Source: Parietaria judaica
Taxonomy: Eukaryota > Streptophyta > Magnoliopsida > Rosales > Urticaceae
Direction: 5' to 3'
Length of the DNA: 64,000 bases
NCBI GenBank assembly: GCA_954871525.1
Contig: OX940863.1
Span: 10,144,001 to 10,208,000, forward strand
The position numbers and the translations under genes are program-made. Each line of letters opens with the position of its first letter. The first letter of the stretch is position 1. Positions 1 through 10,643 of this stretch are shown here, in pieces. A model generated the notes under the pieces. The model had not been told where the DNA came from and searched no databases. It saw only the letters and a program-made list of their open reading frames with translations.

Positions 1-3000
1 GACAAGCTGCTCGCTATGGGGACCATCAGGGAGGTAAAATATCCCCAGTGGTTAGCCAACACCGTCGTGGTTAAAAAGAAGAATGGCAAGTGGAGAGTGT
101 GCGTCGACTTCACGGATCTCAACAAAGCGTGCCCGAAGGACAGCTTCCCGATGCCGAACATCGATCGCCTTGTCGAAGCCACTTACGGGTACGAGCTCTT
201 AAGCTTCATGGATGCCTACTCAGGCTACCACCAGATCCGAATGCATCCAGACGACGAAGAGAAGACAGCCTTCATCAGCGAAAGAGGAACCTACTGCTAT
301 AAGGTTATGCCCTTCGGTCTGAAAAATGCCGGGGCGACCTACCAGAGGCTAATGACGAAGATGTTCCACGAACAGATCGGGAAGAGCATGGAGGTATACA
401 TCGACGACATGGTCGTCAAATCTCTAAAAGCGGCAATGCACGTGGAGCACTTGGAGGAATGCTTCGGCGTCCTCAACAAACACCAGATGAAGCTGAACCC
501 CACTAAGTGCACCTTCGGCGTCTCATCCGGGAAATTCTTAGGTCAGATGGTCACCCGACGAGGAATCGAAGCAAACCCCGAACAGGTCGAAGCCATTCAG
601 AGCATGCCGTCGCCAAGAAACCGGCGAGAGGTACAGAAGCTGACAGGAAGGATCAACGCGCTGAGGCGTTTCATTTCGCGACAAGCAGACCGAACTCTTC
701 TATTCTACGAGCTGTTGAGGAAAAACAAGAAGTTCGAATGGACCGACAAGTGCGAAGAGGCTTTCCAAGCGCTGAAGGTTTATCTGTCGTCACCACCAGT
801 TATGACAAAGCCAGAGCCCGAAGAGCCGCTCTACCTATACATCGCCGTGTCCGATCAAGCAATAAGCCAGGTGCTAGTTCGAGAGGAGAAAGGGGAGCAA
901 AAGCCAGTCTCGTATATCAGCAGAAAGCTCCTCGACGCCGAAACGAGGTATCCCACCATCGAGAAGCTAGCATTAGCCGTATACGACTCATCGGAGAGAC
1001 TACGTTTCCATTTCCAATCCCATACGATCATCGTCATGACAGACAGGCCGATTCGCTCCATCATTCAAAGCCCGAACCAATCCGGCAGAATCACGAAGTG
1101 GAACATAAAGCTAGGAGCGTACGACATCGAATACCAGCTGCGGACGAGTCTGAAGTCGCAAGTATTAGCCGATTTCCTCATCGAGCTACCCAGGGAGCCC
1201 GTGGAGCTGAGCGATGAAGCCGGTACTTGGAAACTCTGCGTCGACGGATCGGCGACTTCGATGGGATCAGGAATCGGGATCCGGCTCATCTCCCCGATGG
1301 GAGAAGTGATCGAGAAGGCGTGCCACCTCGCCTATCGCTCTACCAACAACGAAGCGGAATATGAGGCGCTCATCGTCGGGATGCAATCAGCCACGGCCAT
1401 CGGAGTAAAGAGCTTGAACGCCTTTTCGGATTCTCAGCTAGTCGTAAAGCAAGTCAGCGGAGAGTACGAAACGAACGACGAAAGGATGGAGGCCTACGCT
1501 GGGGTTGTCAGGTCTCTCGAGAAGAAGTTCGATTTCTTCACTTTAACACAAGTGTCCAGAGGAGACAACAACCACGCGGACGCCTTGTCGAGCCTGGGGT
1601 CGACCACCCAGGTAGGAGAGCTCCGATCGATTACGGTAGAAACGCTTCAGACGCCTAGCATCAAGAGAAGCGAAGGGCCCGATAAGAATAAGCTAAAAGT
1701 AAGCGAAGAAGGACAAACCAACGAGGAGGACAGCACTCGTGACAGCGACGACGTCCAGAAGGAAAACAACGAAGAAACTCAGCTCATAGAAGAAGAAGAG
1801 AGCGAGGACGAAGAACCAGGAATAGTAGAAGAGACCGAAGACGAAGATTGGCGGACCCCCATCCGAGCATACCTGGTCGAAGGAAAGTTACCCGAAGATC
1901 GACAAGAGGCGCGGAAAATAAAGACTAAGAGCTCTCGGTACACAATCATAGACCGACGACTTTACTTCAAAAGCCTCGTAGGCCCCTACCTACGCTGTCT
2001 AGGCAATGAAGAGGCGAACTACGTCATGGAAGAAATCCACAGCGGAGAGTGCGGTAACCACTCAGGCGGACGCAACCTATGGAAGAAAGCCAAGCTACAA
2101 GGTTTCTTCTGGGGAACAATGCGAGCGGATTGCATCAACCACGCCAGGAAGTGCGAGAAATGCCAGCGACACGCCCCAGCAATCAACTGCCCGGCCGAGG
2201 AACTATCGGTAGTATCGGTGCCCTACCCCTTCATGAAGTGGTCTATGGACATCGTCGGTCCAATACCAATCGGAGCAAGACAGAAAAGGTTCATGCTGGT
2301 GGTCACGGATTTCTTCACCAAATGGACCAAAGCCGAAGCCTACGCCAATATTAAGGATACCGATGTCGAGGGTTACGTTTGGAAGAACATAGTCACTCGC
2401 TTCGGACTCCCCAGGGAGATCATCGCAGACAACGGGTCCCAATTCATCTCGAAGAAGTTCAAAGATTTCTGCGCACGATGGAAGATAAAGCTAAACACTT
2501 CGACGCCAAGATATCCTCAGGGGAACGGGAACGCCGAAGCAATCAACCGAACGATCACCGACAGCCTCAAGAAGCGGCTCGACAAGAAGAAAGGGCTGTG
2601 GGCGGATGAACTCCCGGGGGTACTTTGGGCTTATCGAACAACGCCACATTCAGCCACCGGAGAAACTCCTTTTGCTCTAGCATTTGGGGTGGAAGTGGTG
2701 ATCCCGGCGGAGGTAGGAGTCCCCAGTTTCCGGCGATCCTGGGCACCAAACCACGAAGAAGACAATAACCAGGACCTGCTTCACCAGCTCGACCATATAG
2801 ACGAAAGACGGGAGCGAGCCAGAGTTCATATAGCAAATTACCAGAACACCATCGCACGCTTCTACAACAAAAAGGTGCGACCGAGAAGGTTCCGAGTCGG
2901 AGAACTAGTCCTCAGACGGGTGTTCCAGAACACAGCCGAGCTTAACGCGGGAAAGCTAGGAGAAAGCTGGGAAGACCCTTATACAGTGACCCGCATCGTC

Positions 3001-3090
3001 AAGCCTGGGGTGTACGAACTCAAGAACACCGATGGAGTCAAGGTCATAAGAGGGTGGAATGTCAAGCACTTGAAGAAATTCTACCTATAA
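1..3090 (+). CDS. Retrotransposon pol polyprotein (RT - RNase H - second RNase H - integrase), partial
   Basis: The reading frame is open from base 1, so the true start lies upstream; the first Met is at 16. Counting from that Met: reverse transcriptase with catalytic YIDD at about residues 128-131; a degenerate first RNase H (about 260-395) in which the usual first Asp is not apparent; a second RNase H (about 405-525) with a full acidic set (VDGSA, EAEYEAL, SDSQL, HADALS); a very acidic linker (about 555-612); integrase with an HHCC zinc finger (about 674-718) and a DD35E core (Asp about 745, Asp about 805, Glu about 841); and a C-terminal GPY-like module. No chromodomain is seen, as expected for Tat elements. 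The visible frame has no stop or frameshift, so the copy is probably fairly young. The protein copies element RNA into DNA and inserts it in the genome. Confidence 0.95.
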   Translation, partial: DKLLAMGTIREVKYPQWLANTVVVKKKNGKWRVCVDFTDLNKACPKDSFPMPNIDRLVEATYGYELLSFMDAYSGYHQIRMHPDDEEKTAFISERGTYCYKVMPFGLKNAGATYQRLMTKMFHEQIGKSMEVYIDDMVVKSLKAAMHVEHLEECFGVLNKHQMKLNPTKCTFGVSSGKFLGQMVTRRGIEANPEQVEAIQSMPSPRNRREVQKLTGRINALRRFISRQADRTLLFYELLRKNKKFEWTDKCEEAFQALKVYLSSPPVMTKPEPEEPLYLYIAVSDQAISQVLVREEKGEQKPVSYISRKLLDAETRYPTIEKLALAVYDSSERLRFHFQSHTIIVMTDRPIRSIIQSPNQSGRITKWNIKLGAYDIEYQLRTSLKSQVLADFLIELPREPVELSDEAGTWKLCVDGSATSMGSGIGIRLISPMGEVIEKACHLAYRSTNNEAEYEALIVGMQSATAIGVKSLNAFSDSQLVVKQVSGEYETNDERMEAYAGVVRSLEKKFDFFTLTQVSRGDNNHADALSSLGSTTQVGELRSITVETLQTPSIKRSEGPDKNKLKVSEEGQTNEEDSTRDSDDVQKENNEETQLIEEEESEDEEPGIVEETEDEDWRTPIRAYLVEGKLPEDRQEARKIKTKSSRYTIIDRRLYFKSLVGPYLRCLGNEEANYVMEEIHSGECGNHSGGRNLWKKAKLQGFFWGTMRADCINHARKCEKCQRHAPAINCPAEELSVVSVPYPFMKWSMDIVGPIPIGARQKRFMLVVTDFFTKWTKAEAYANIKDTDVEGYVWKNIVTRFGLPREIIADNGSQFISKKFKDFCARWKIKLNTSTPRYPQGNGNAEAINRTITDSLKKRLDKKKGLWADELPGVLWAYRTTPHSATGETPFALAFGVEVVIPAEVGVPSFRRSWAPNHEEDNNQDLLHQLDHIDERRERARVHIANYQNTIARFYNKKVRPRRFRVGELVLRRVFQNTAELNAGKLGESWEDPYTVTRIVKPGVYELKNTDGVKVIRGWNVKHLKKFYL

Positions 3091-3363
3091 AGAACGTCAT
3101 CGGCACCTTATGATTTCGGCTGTTAGTTAAGATTCTTTTCTATTTTTCTTAAAGTTTTTCTGTTTCATTTTAAGTTTATTTAACAGGGGACTCCCGACCC
3201 TACTTGTTCGGGATCCGGGCGACTGGCTCCGGCCTTATTCAATACAGCATGGAGTACTCTTCCCTCGCGAGCCGCACCCATTGGGGGACTCGAAGGGTTT
3301 AACGAGGCTCGTCTCTTAAGACAATATCCTATCGCTGATTCAAATAAACACATATCACAACCA

Positions 3364-3566
3364 GTGCCAAGCACTTCATCGCGACAGAGCCCGGTGCATA
3401 CCGACAAGCTCATCGCCAGCACCGACAAGCTCATCGCCAGCAGAATCAGTGCCAAGCACTTCATCGCGACAGAGCCCGGTGCACACCGACAAGCTCATCG
3501 CCAGCAAAATCAGTGCCAAGCACTTCATCGCGACAGAGCCCGGTGCACACCGACAAGCTCATCGCC
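3364..3566 (+). repeat. Tandem repeat of about 64 bp inside the retroelement
   Basis: Three copies start at 3364, 3449 and 3513, each opening with gtgccaagcacttcatcg. The first carries an extra 21-bp internal duplication (accgacaagctcatcgccag unit). The array sits between the pol stop codon and the end of the antisense gene and ends directly in an A-run. It is the only tandem array seen in the visible part of the element. Confidence 0.9.
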
Positions 3567-3601
3567 AAAAAAAAAAAAAAAAAGGGAGTACACATACTCC
3601 C
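3567..3601. other. A17 run followed by a perfect 7-bp hairpin
   Basis: Seventeen A residues (3567-3583) are followed by GGGAGTA, a CACA loop and TACTCCC (3584-3601). It lies between two converging genes, pol on + and the antisense gene on -. On the - strand, AATAAA occurs at 3640-3635, about 40 bases past the antisense stop, so this stretch is probably where antisense transcripts end. Any role of the hairpin is inference. Confidence 0.6.
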
Positions 3602-3681
3602 ATACTTCATAGATAGCGCACAAAAGTCACAGATTTTATTGATAAAATTAAATTACAAACACAATACATTATACAAATCTA

Positions 3682-6600
3682 TCAAGATACAGCAGGGGAA
3701 GGACAATCCTCCCGAACAACCCTATCGGCAATTTGTTCTATGACGAACTCCCCATTCTCGGAGAGGACGTCCCGAAGAAGATCTTCTACGGCGGCATAAT
3801 TTACAGGCCTCAGCATCATAAATTCGATCACATAGGCCGAAGAAGGACTAAAGGGAGTCTCGTCGTCCGCGACTCCGGAAAGAGTGGCAGCCGCACGCCT
3901 TACCATATCTTGGACAAACTCCTCGAGGATGGCGGGATGTTCTTCGTCGATCGCAAGAAAAGAAGCTAGCACATCTTCGTAGTAAAATAACGGTTCCGAG
4001 GTATAGAAGAATTCGTCACCCTGAGGAAAGAAGTTTAGCCAGGAAGTAATGACAGGAACGCAAAAGAAGCAACAAGTGCATAAACAACAAGTTAAAGCTA
4101 AAGAAAGGTCTCTTCATTGATAAAATCCCTCAAAGGAGTTACAAAGGAAAGACAATGCAAATAAATGTACATAGGAAAGCTGTGAGAAAAGGCCTAAGAA
4201 ACTTCCTCCCCCCCTACCGCTTCGTTGGTAACCGTTTCGACGGTAGAGGCGACCGCTTCGGTGGTAACCGCTTCGTTGGTAGAAGTGACGACCCCATCGT
4301 TAGCCCCGTACTCATCAAGGCCATCGGAGGCCGAAGAGGCATCCCCACCTACGAAGCGGGTCGCCCAATCGATACCAGCAGAAGAAGGAGCACCAGGGGT
4401 AAGCGGAGGAGATTTAGGATCGATGAGAGATCTGTCATCCAGCTCGCGGGCCTTAGCCTCGTTCTCCTCAAACAAAGTCTTATACTTCGGAAGACGAGGC
4501 AGAAGACTCCCAATGGTCGCCGTAGGAGGAACTTTCTCAAGAAGGCGAGCGTTGGCCCCATACGCGGCGGAGCGGCGATGAAAATTGATAGACTCCTCAA
4601 GAGCCTTATACCTCGTCAAGGCGCGCTGCGCTTTGTCTTGAGCCCGGTCGAAGAGGTGTAGGCGCGCTTCGCGCTCAGACTTAGCCTCTGTCTGCGATAC
4701 CTCGAGTTCCTTTCCGAGGCGTTTCAGGCACGAGGCCACTCGAGAAGCGAGCCGGCTCTCCTGCTCGACAGGTACGCCCACCGCCTCGCTGATTTTGGCC
4801 AGCCGCCACTTCTTCGCCTCGAGATGCTTCTCGTAGCTTTCCACTATCATGGAGTGACGCCTACGCTCCCCATCCAACTCGGCCTTCAGCGCCGCAACCT
4901 CCGCTTCGGCTTTAGCCTGGCACTCGGCGAGCTCTTTTTCCTAAGTTTGGCGAAGCGAAACCTCTTTCGCCAATTTGGCCCTCGCGACCTCCAGTTCATT
5001 GGAAGCCCGCTCGGCTGCTTCCCAATATTTTCGCTCCCCAAGGACGGAAACCCCGAGGTGCGATTCGGTGTCGGCAAGCTTAGCTCGGAGGTCGCTCATC
5101 TCCTGAGCGCTCTCGCCCCTGCTCATGTTCTCTTCGAGAATAACAGTGTTGAAGCGGGCGAGGGCCTGGAAAAGCGTAGCGGCAGCCCGGCCATAACCCC
5201 TGACATCGCTCAGAGACAAGCCGTTAGTCCGAGAAGGTTCGGGCCAGAACAGGTCCCGAAGGACCCGAAGCGAGTATGCTTTCCACTCTTCCGGCGGAGA
5301 CTCCGAAGTAGGAGCTGCCGGAAATCGCTCCCAAGGAGGAAGAGAAAAACCTCCTGGTCCGGAGTTGGGAAGAAACTTCGGCAGCGGAGAAAGAGAAATA
5401 CCGACATCGTCGGACGAAGAGGCGTTAACCCCAGAAGCACCGGCATCGTCGTTCGGCTCCGAAGAGCCCTCCGGACGAGGCACTTTGGGAAGAGTAGAAA
5501 CATCGGGAGGAATGACGTCCGCAAGAAGGCCATCCTCTCCCTCGGGGTGGCCCTCGATCAAAACCTCTTCAGAAGGTAGAGGAGCCCCCTCCGAAGCACC
5601 GGGCCGTCCGACGGGCTCCAAGACGAGGAGCGCGTCGGCAGCATCAAGTGCCTCTTCGGGTAACAAACCCTCCTCGTCACCCGTAGGAACGGCGACTGAA
5701 AGTCTTTCCGCGGCAGGTGCGGGAGGTGCTAAGGAAGAAACCTCCAAGCAAGGAGGCGCGTCGGCGCGAGCCGGAGTCTGAAATTACGAAGAAAATATAC
5801 ATATACATACCCATTAGACACACGAAATTTAGGAACATTGCGAAAAGTGCAGAGGGAAAACTAGATGTTACCTCGGAGGCCGAGAGGTCCAGCGACGACA
5901 CCAAATCGATGAAGTCATCATCAAAGCGGAAACGCTCCCGAGAAGTGGGAGAAGGACGGGGGGTCCCATGAGCCCCATCGACGGTTCCGCCGGCCTCGGT
6001 CGGAGGAGTCGAAGCAAGAACAGTCGACGCGGTCGCCCCGGCGAGAACGGTCCCCTTGCGAGAAGCGACGGTGACAGTCTCCGAAGCCGGAGGAGTCGCA
6101 TCGATCTCCTTAGATGACTCGGAAGTCTTGTTCTTCTTCAGAGGAGGAGCGTCGCGTACCTCTTCGGAAATTTTCCTCTTCAAGACGACTTTATCGCGAG
6201 GAGGTGCCCGCGAAGAAGTATGAGTCTCGGGTTCGCGACGGCTCTCCGATGGACGAGGCGCGTCCCGAGAGCGAGTCGTCCCCGAGGAAGTCGATACCCC
6301 CGAAGAGCGAGAAGCACCAGCGTCGTGCTTATGTTTTGTTCGCTTCTCCGAACTGATCTTCGGAGGAAGAGTTTTATCGCTTGAAACAAACCGGTCAGCA
6401 CCAGTCCGAGGGCCGATGCCCAAGAAGCCAGTTTTCGATAGATCCCGACGAGAATCGGAGGATCCACCTCCTTGTCCTGGATCTTGGCCTTGTCCTGGAT
6501 CTTGGCCTTGACATTGCCGTGGCTCCGATGATCCACGGGTGGACTTTTGAGTTCTCTTCTTCGGCTTAGGAGATTGCCGAACAGCGGGGGACGAAGGGTC

Positions 6601-7362
6601 CACATCTTTGACCTCTTCGAGGCGGAACCCAACCGGCCACAAAGATGCCGGTGGTTTACCCACGATGTGGCAGAGTTGATAGAGTCCCGACTCTTGAACG
6701 CGGGTCCCGAAGAAGTCCGTCGTCCAATTCCGACGAGGATTTTCCAGTAGAGCCCGAACGACCCCAGCGAAGCGCTCGTCGTCCTCTTTATTCGCGATGG
6801 GCCTGAACCTCGGCACTTCTTTCTCGTCGACCCACTTGGTGGGAAGCGCCTCCCAATGCGGCCCAAGGGTGTGACGATCGAGATGCGCGAAGAAATACCT
6901 ATTCTCCCACCCGGACTCGTTGTTCGGCGTGTGGGTGATGACGTGGACACACGCGGCGGAGGAGAGGAAGAACCGGCCCAGATTCTTCGAGTTCTTCGAC
7001 CATTTGAAAAGCCGCATCAAATCCTCCAAGGTCAGGGCCACTTTCTGCTCAAGAGCGATGGCCATGGTGCAGACGAGAAGGCGAAGCGAATTAGGGCTGA
7101 CCTGACTGATCGGCATCTTGTACGCATGGAGGAAGCACACGATGAGATGAGGCAGTGGAAGGTGCAGTTCCACCGACCGGAAGAAGTGTTCGTAAAGAGT
7201 GATGTACCCTTCCGGGGGCTCGTCGCCAAGCTCGCCGGACTGAGGGAGACGCAGGTAACAGGGACTGGAGTCCACGTAGTGTTTCCTCAAATCCTCGAGA
7301 TGTTTCTCTGTCATTATAGACTTCGGCGATCGAGTCTTGAAAACCTTTCCCGGATTCGACAT
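3682..7362 (-). CDS. Antisense gene of the retroelement: Transposase_28-like ('putative gypsy type transposon') domain plus coiled coil, spliced, interrupted by one stop
   Basis: Exon 1 runs 7362-5872 (497 codons), intron 5871-5778 (GTAACATC...TTTCAG), exon 2 from 5777 to about 4203, intron to 4021 (acceptor TTTCCTCAG), exon 3 from 4020 to 3682. All junctions keep the frame. The second donor is either at 4202 or at 4217; both are phase 0. Residues about 20-250 resemble the plant domain labelled 'putative gypsy type transposon' (PPEGYITLYE, NESGWENRYFF motifs). The middle is rich in Ser, Pro and Lys, and exon 2 ends in a long Glu/Ala/Lys coiled coil. An in-frame TAG at 4943-4941 cuts the coil; without it the product would be about 1,130 residues. 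The gene has its own TATA box and AATAAA signal. Its function is unknown; related antisense ORFs occur in other Tat elements. The domain match is from memory. Confidence 0.75.
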
Positions 7363-7503
7363 TTTCTTGACCAGAAAAGAAGAGGGTGAACGGAAAGAAA
7401 GTTTGAAGAATTTTCTTGAAAAGAAGAGAATCGAGAAAGAAAATTGCAGAGAGAGTTTAGAGAGAAAGTCTGAAACAAAGTGTTTGAGTCGAAGGCAAGG
7501 TTT

Positions 7504-7512
7504 GAATTTATA
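7504..7512 (-). promoter_or_regulatory. TATA box of the antisense gene
   Basis: TATAAATTC reads on the - strand about 145 bases before the ATG at 7362. The same sequence lies at the same distance before the matching ATG in the right-hand element (63327-63334). Conservation in both copies supports a promoter, but no transcription start can be read. The rest of 7363-7929 is conserved between the two elements and contains no convincing gene. Confidence 0.55.
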
Positions 7513-7929
7513 GAGGAAATCTTGCGAATTTGAAGAGGCACATTTGGATCCAATGGCCCAGGATCGAAGCGGGAGAAATCATCCAACGGTGAAGATCAAA
7601 AGAGTCGTTGCAAAGCCCGAAGGCACTCGAGTGCGAGAAAACCCCGCATTTAATGCGAAATGATTGACGACGATTTCCAAGATCTGACAGCCTGGAGAAT
7701 CGCGCCCAGTCAGCACTACGTGGGAACTCGAGGCCATCAGTGAGCATGCAAGAAGTGGAAGAGTCCTCGAAGGACACAACCCTCATCGAAGGAAAAACCT
7801 CTTCGAGGATTGTCCTCTTCGAAGGCATAACTTCATCGGGGAAAAACCTCATCGGATATAAACCTTGTCGGGGAGTAATTTTGGTTTATTTTATCAACTG
7901 TTTCACACTCGATAAAATAGGGGACTAAC

Positions 7930-8599
7930 TGTTAAGGTCAGATTTGGTCAAATCTCTTCTTAACACCACCCTTTGTCGTTTGTGGAATAAACGACATAAA
8001 GCGAGAGGAGGATTGCTTGAAGAACCCAAGCCCATGAAAGAATAAAGAAATTAAGGCCCAGCAAGCGAAGCCCACGAGAAGTCAGCATCCGATAAAGCCG
8101 GCCCAACATCTCGTCGCGAAAAGGGAAGTTCATCGAGGAAAAGCTCTTCGGGAAAGCCTAATCGCGTTAAAAGAGGAACTCATTCGAGATCGCGAGAAAG
8201 AAGGGAAGATTGGCTTATATATCCAACGAAATATAAGGAAGGTCAACTACGATCATAGCGATTCAGAAGGAAACCCTAGCAAGATTTGAGGAATATTCTA
8301 GAAGACCTCCGAACCTATAAATACGAATGTAAACTTAGCATAAAGAGAGGGAGTATTCAATATCCATTATTGTCGTGAGTTTGAGAGAATAAATCCTTGA
8401 GTCTTCGAGTTCGCTTATTCATAGTATTCTCGATTTCCCAAAGGTTAAAGTGCGTAATCTTCGATTGTCCAAGCTATCAAACGGAAGAAACCGGGCTGTC
8501 TCGGAATCATAATAAATCAGAGATATTCGTATTATTCATAATTATTCATTATTCTCGATTATCTTTGTGACTGCACGGCGGTAAAAATCCCCCTCTACA
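7930..8599 (+). repeat. 3' LTR of the left retroelement
   Basis: It starts TGTTAAGG and ends CCTCTACA, giving the usual TG...CA ends, 670 bp apart. It matches the inverse complement of 62221-62909 almost base for base, apart from about 20 bp present only in the right copy. A TATA box (TATAAATA, 8316-8323) lies inside, as expected for an LTR promoter. The segment just upstream (ataggggactaac) may hold the polypurine tract. The target-site duplication cannot be tested because the 5' end is outside the window. Confidence 0.88.
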
Positions 8600-10558
8600 G
8601 TGATAATTTCATGCTTGATATATGATTTATTATATTTTGTTGTCGTGTGTGGCGATAATGTATAGAAATTACATAATATTTTAAAATTTTATGGCGATCC
8701 GATCAATGTTAAAAAACGAAAAAAGGTTAACCACCATAAGAAACCCTAATAAAAGTCCAATTATACCAATATATCTCAAGTTATAATGTTTTATCAATTT
8801 ACTCCGGTTGATATGATTCTTTTCTATGATTAATTTCTTTAAGGAAACAAAATGAAAAAAAAAAAAAACTGACAAAAGATTGCATATATATATATATAAA
8901 TAAGGATCACCCATATATATATATATATATCAGTTTTTAAATAAGGATCACCCATCAAAATTTCAAATAACACTTTTGCATTGTAAAATTATATTGGCTC
9001 TCCTAATCACTCTTGCTTAGTTAACATAACAATATACTTAGTGCTCCCAATCTATACTAAATCAATCAATCAATCAAAAATGTGTCCATGATATAATTAT
9101 ATATATATATGTATAAATTAGATGAGGCCGGCGTGTGAGTTTAATTTTTTTATTTGATTCCAACCACCGAAATAAATCCGATCACATGCAAGTTTTCCTC
9201 CTGATTATCACTAGAGCTCGCAGTGGTGACAGCTAAGTGGTCTCAACTACCAAGCCAGCTTCATATTCAATGAAGAGAGCATCATTGCATGGTGGAGTGT
9301 CCTTCACTGCTCTCGCCACCAAGTGAATCTAGAAAGGAATGGAAGGTAAAAATCCAACACATTATGGACACACAAAACTAGTATATATATATATAAAGCT
9401 ATAAATAAAGTGTATGGTTGACTTTGTTTTGCCAGACATTCGCGGTGTGACATAATTTTAAATCGGTTATTTTAAGGATTATGTAAATATAGAAGCCGAG
9501 AAATCGAACCGATGCCTTTCCGAATCTACAGAGATTTCTGTATAGTGATTAAACGGTTAATTAATGTTGTAGTCGTCATTTATTTTTTACACTCTTTATC
9601 GAACAATAGTAAATCTTTAATTTTATCGTAATTAGTTTTATCAAGAGTACACATTAATATTTTTAGAGCGTTGTGAGATCAGACGCGAATGTAAGACCTT
9701 TTTTGGACCATAACTTTCGACTTGAGTATTCGAGCTGAGCTTACAACACACCAAATACGAAGGTCTCAACGATGCATATACATAAGCGAGTTTTGAACGA
9801 TATAAATTTTGTTGGTTCCCAATATTGAATCGCTACCGAATTGCGTTGATCAAAGTGAGAACAAGAATCCAAAACGACAACACTCACACCAAAGCCACAC
9901 TCTTCACTCTCTGTGTATGTATATATTATATGAATATATAATATGGTGATATGCAGTATACGAATAAGAATTGAAAAGAAATAAGAAGATAGTGGAGAAA
10001 GCTTCTCTGTATAAAATGTCGAACGAATACAAATAGTGGAGTTAATAAAATAAATAACATGCTGCAGTATTTAAAGAGAAATAAGCAAACCCTAATTCCA
10101 CTGACAAACAATTCCTATAAAACCTCTATGACTAAACAAACGTAAGAAGACCAAGCAATATTGTGACTAAGCCTAGTCCACACCCGAGAGTCTTGGCTTG
10201 ATAAAGTCAAAGCTTATCAACTCACAAATTTTTCATTTTCCATTTTCACGCATTGTTGAGGTATTGGTAAAAATTGAATTCTTAATTACGACTTTCTTGC
10301 GATTTCGATGCTCTATAATCTAGAATTCATTTGGCGACCCCGAGCTTCCGCTACATTGGCTTGAGTAATAACTGCTATACTATGTATCATATACTTTCTT
10401 TTCTTTTCTTTTTTTCTCTTAAAGGAGTGGAGCTATATAGGGTTAAAAAATTGAATGGTGCTTGGGCAAAGTGAAGACAAGCCATTTAATGGCAAGACAC
10501 AACCCCCACCTTCCCCTCCTTCAATAGCCGTTTCACTAATGTCGCACTCTACTCACCA
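8600..10558. other. AT-rich spacer between retroelement and GDSL gene
   Basis: No gene is supported here. It holds short AT microsatellites (about 8884-8932, 9098-9112, 9380-9394). Bases 9830-10340 look like a decayed LTR in reverse orientation (TATTTAAAG, pyrimidine-rich borders), but no matching partner or clean ends were found. Confidence 0.5.
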
Positions 10559-10564
10559 TATAAG
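10559..10564 (+). promoter_or_regulatory. Likely TATA box of the GDSL gene
   Basis: TATAAG lies 80-85 bases before the ATG at 10644, in a C/T-rich leader typical of plant 5' ends. Position and sequence fit a TATA element; there is no direct proof of use. Confidence 0.45.
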
Positions 10565-10643
10565 CACATCTCATTAACTCACTGCTCTCAAAACACCACA
10601 TTTTCTCTCACCACAAGCTAAGGAGATCAAGAAAGAAGAAGCC

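Larger units (their letters stand above)
1..8599 (+). mobile_element. Ty3/gypsy LTR retrotransposon, Tat-type, 3' part (5' end outside window)
   Basis: The window opens inside the reverse transcriptase. In order the element shows: rest of pol (to 3090), a tandem-repeat spacer, a convergent antisense gene (7362 back to 3682), a promoter-like stretch, and a 3' LTR (7930-8599). Two features point to the Tat lineage: a second RNase H domain after the usual one, and an extra antisense gene between pol and the 3' LTR. The gag part, primer-binding site and 5' LTR lie to the left and cannot be seen. A near-identical relative lies inverted at 62221-64000. Placement in Tat is from family knowledge; the domain order is read directly. 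Confidence 0.92.

Noticed and set aside
507..2857. Other long open frames on both strands within the pol region
   Set aside because: They overlap the pol frame, which carries all catalytic motifs; none shows its own domain.
4155..7389. Several + strand open frames opposite the antisense gene
   Set aside because: They mirror the - strand coding sequence and have low-complexity Arg/Ser-rich translations without motifs.
9200..9330. Possible microRNA precursor (short complementary words around gagctcgcagtgg and ccttcactgctctc)
   Set aside because: Pairing is too short and no known plant microRNA sequence is visible.
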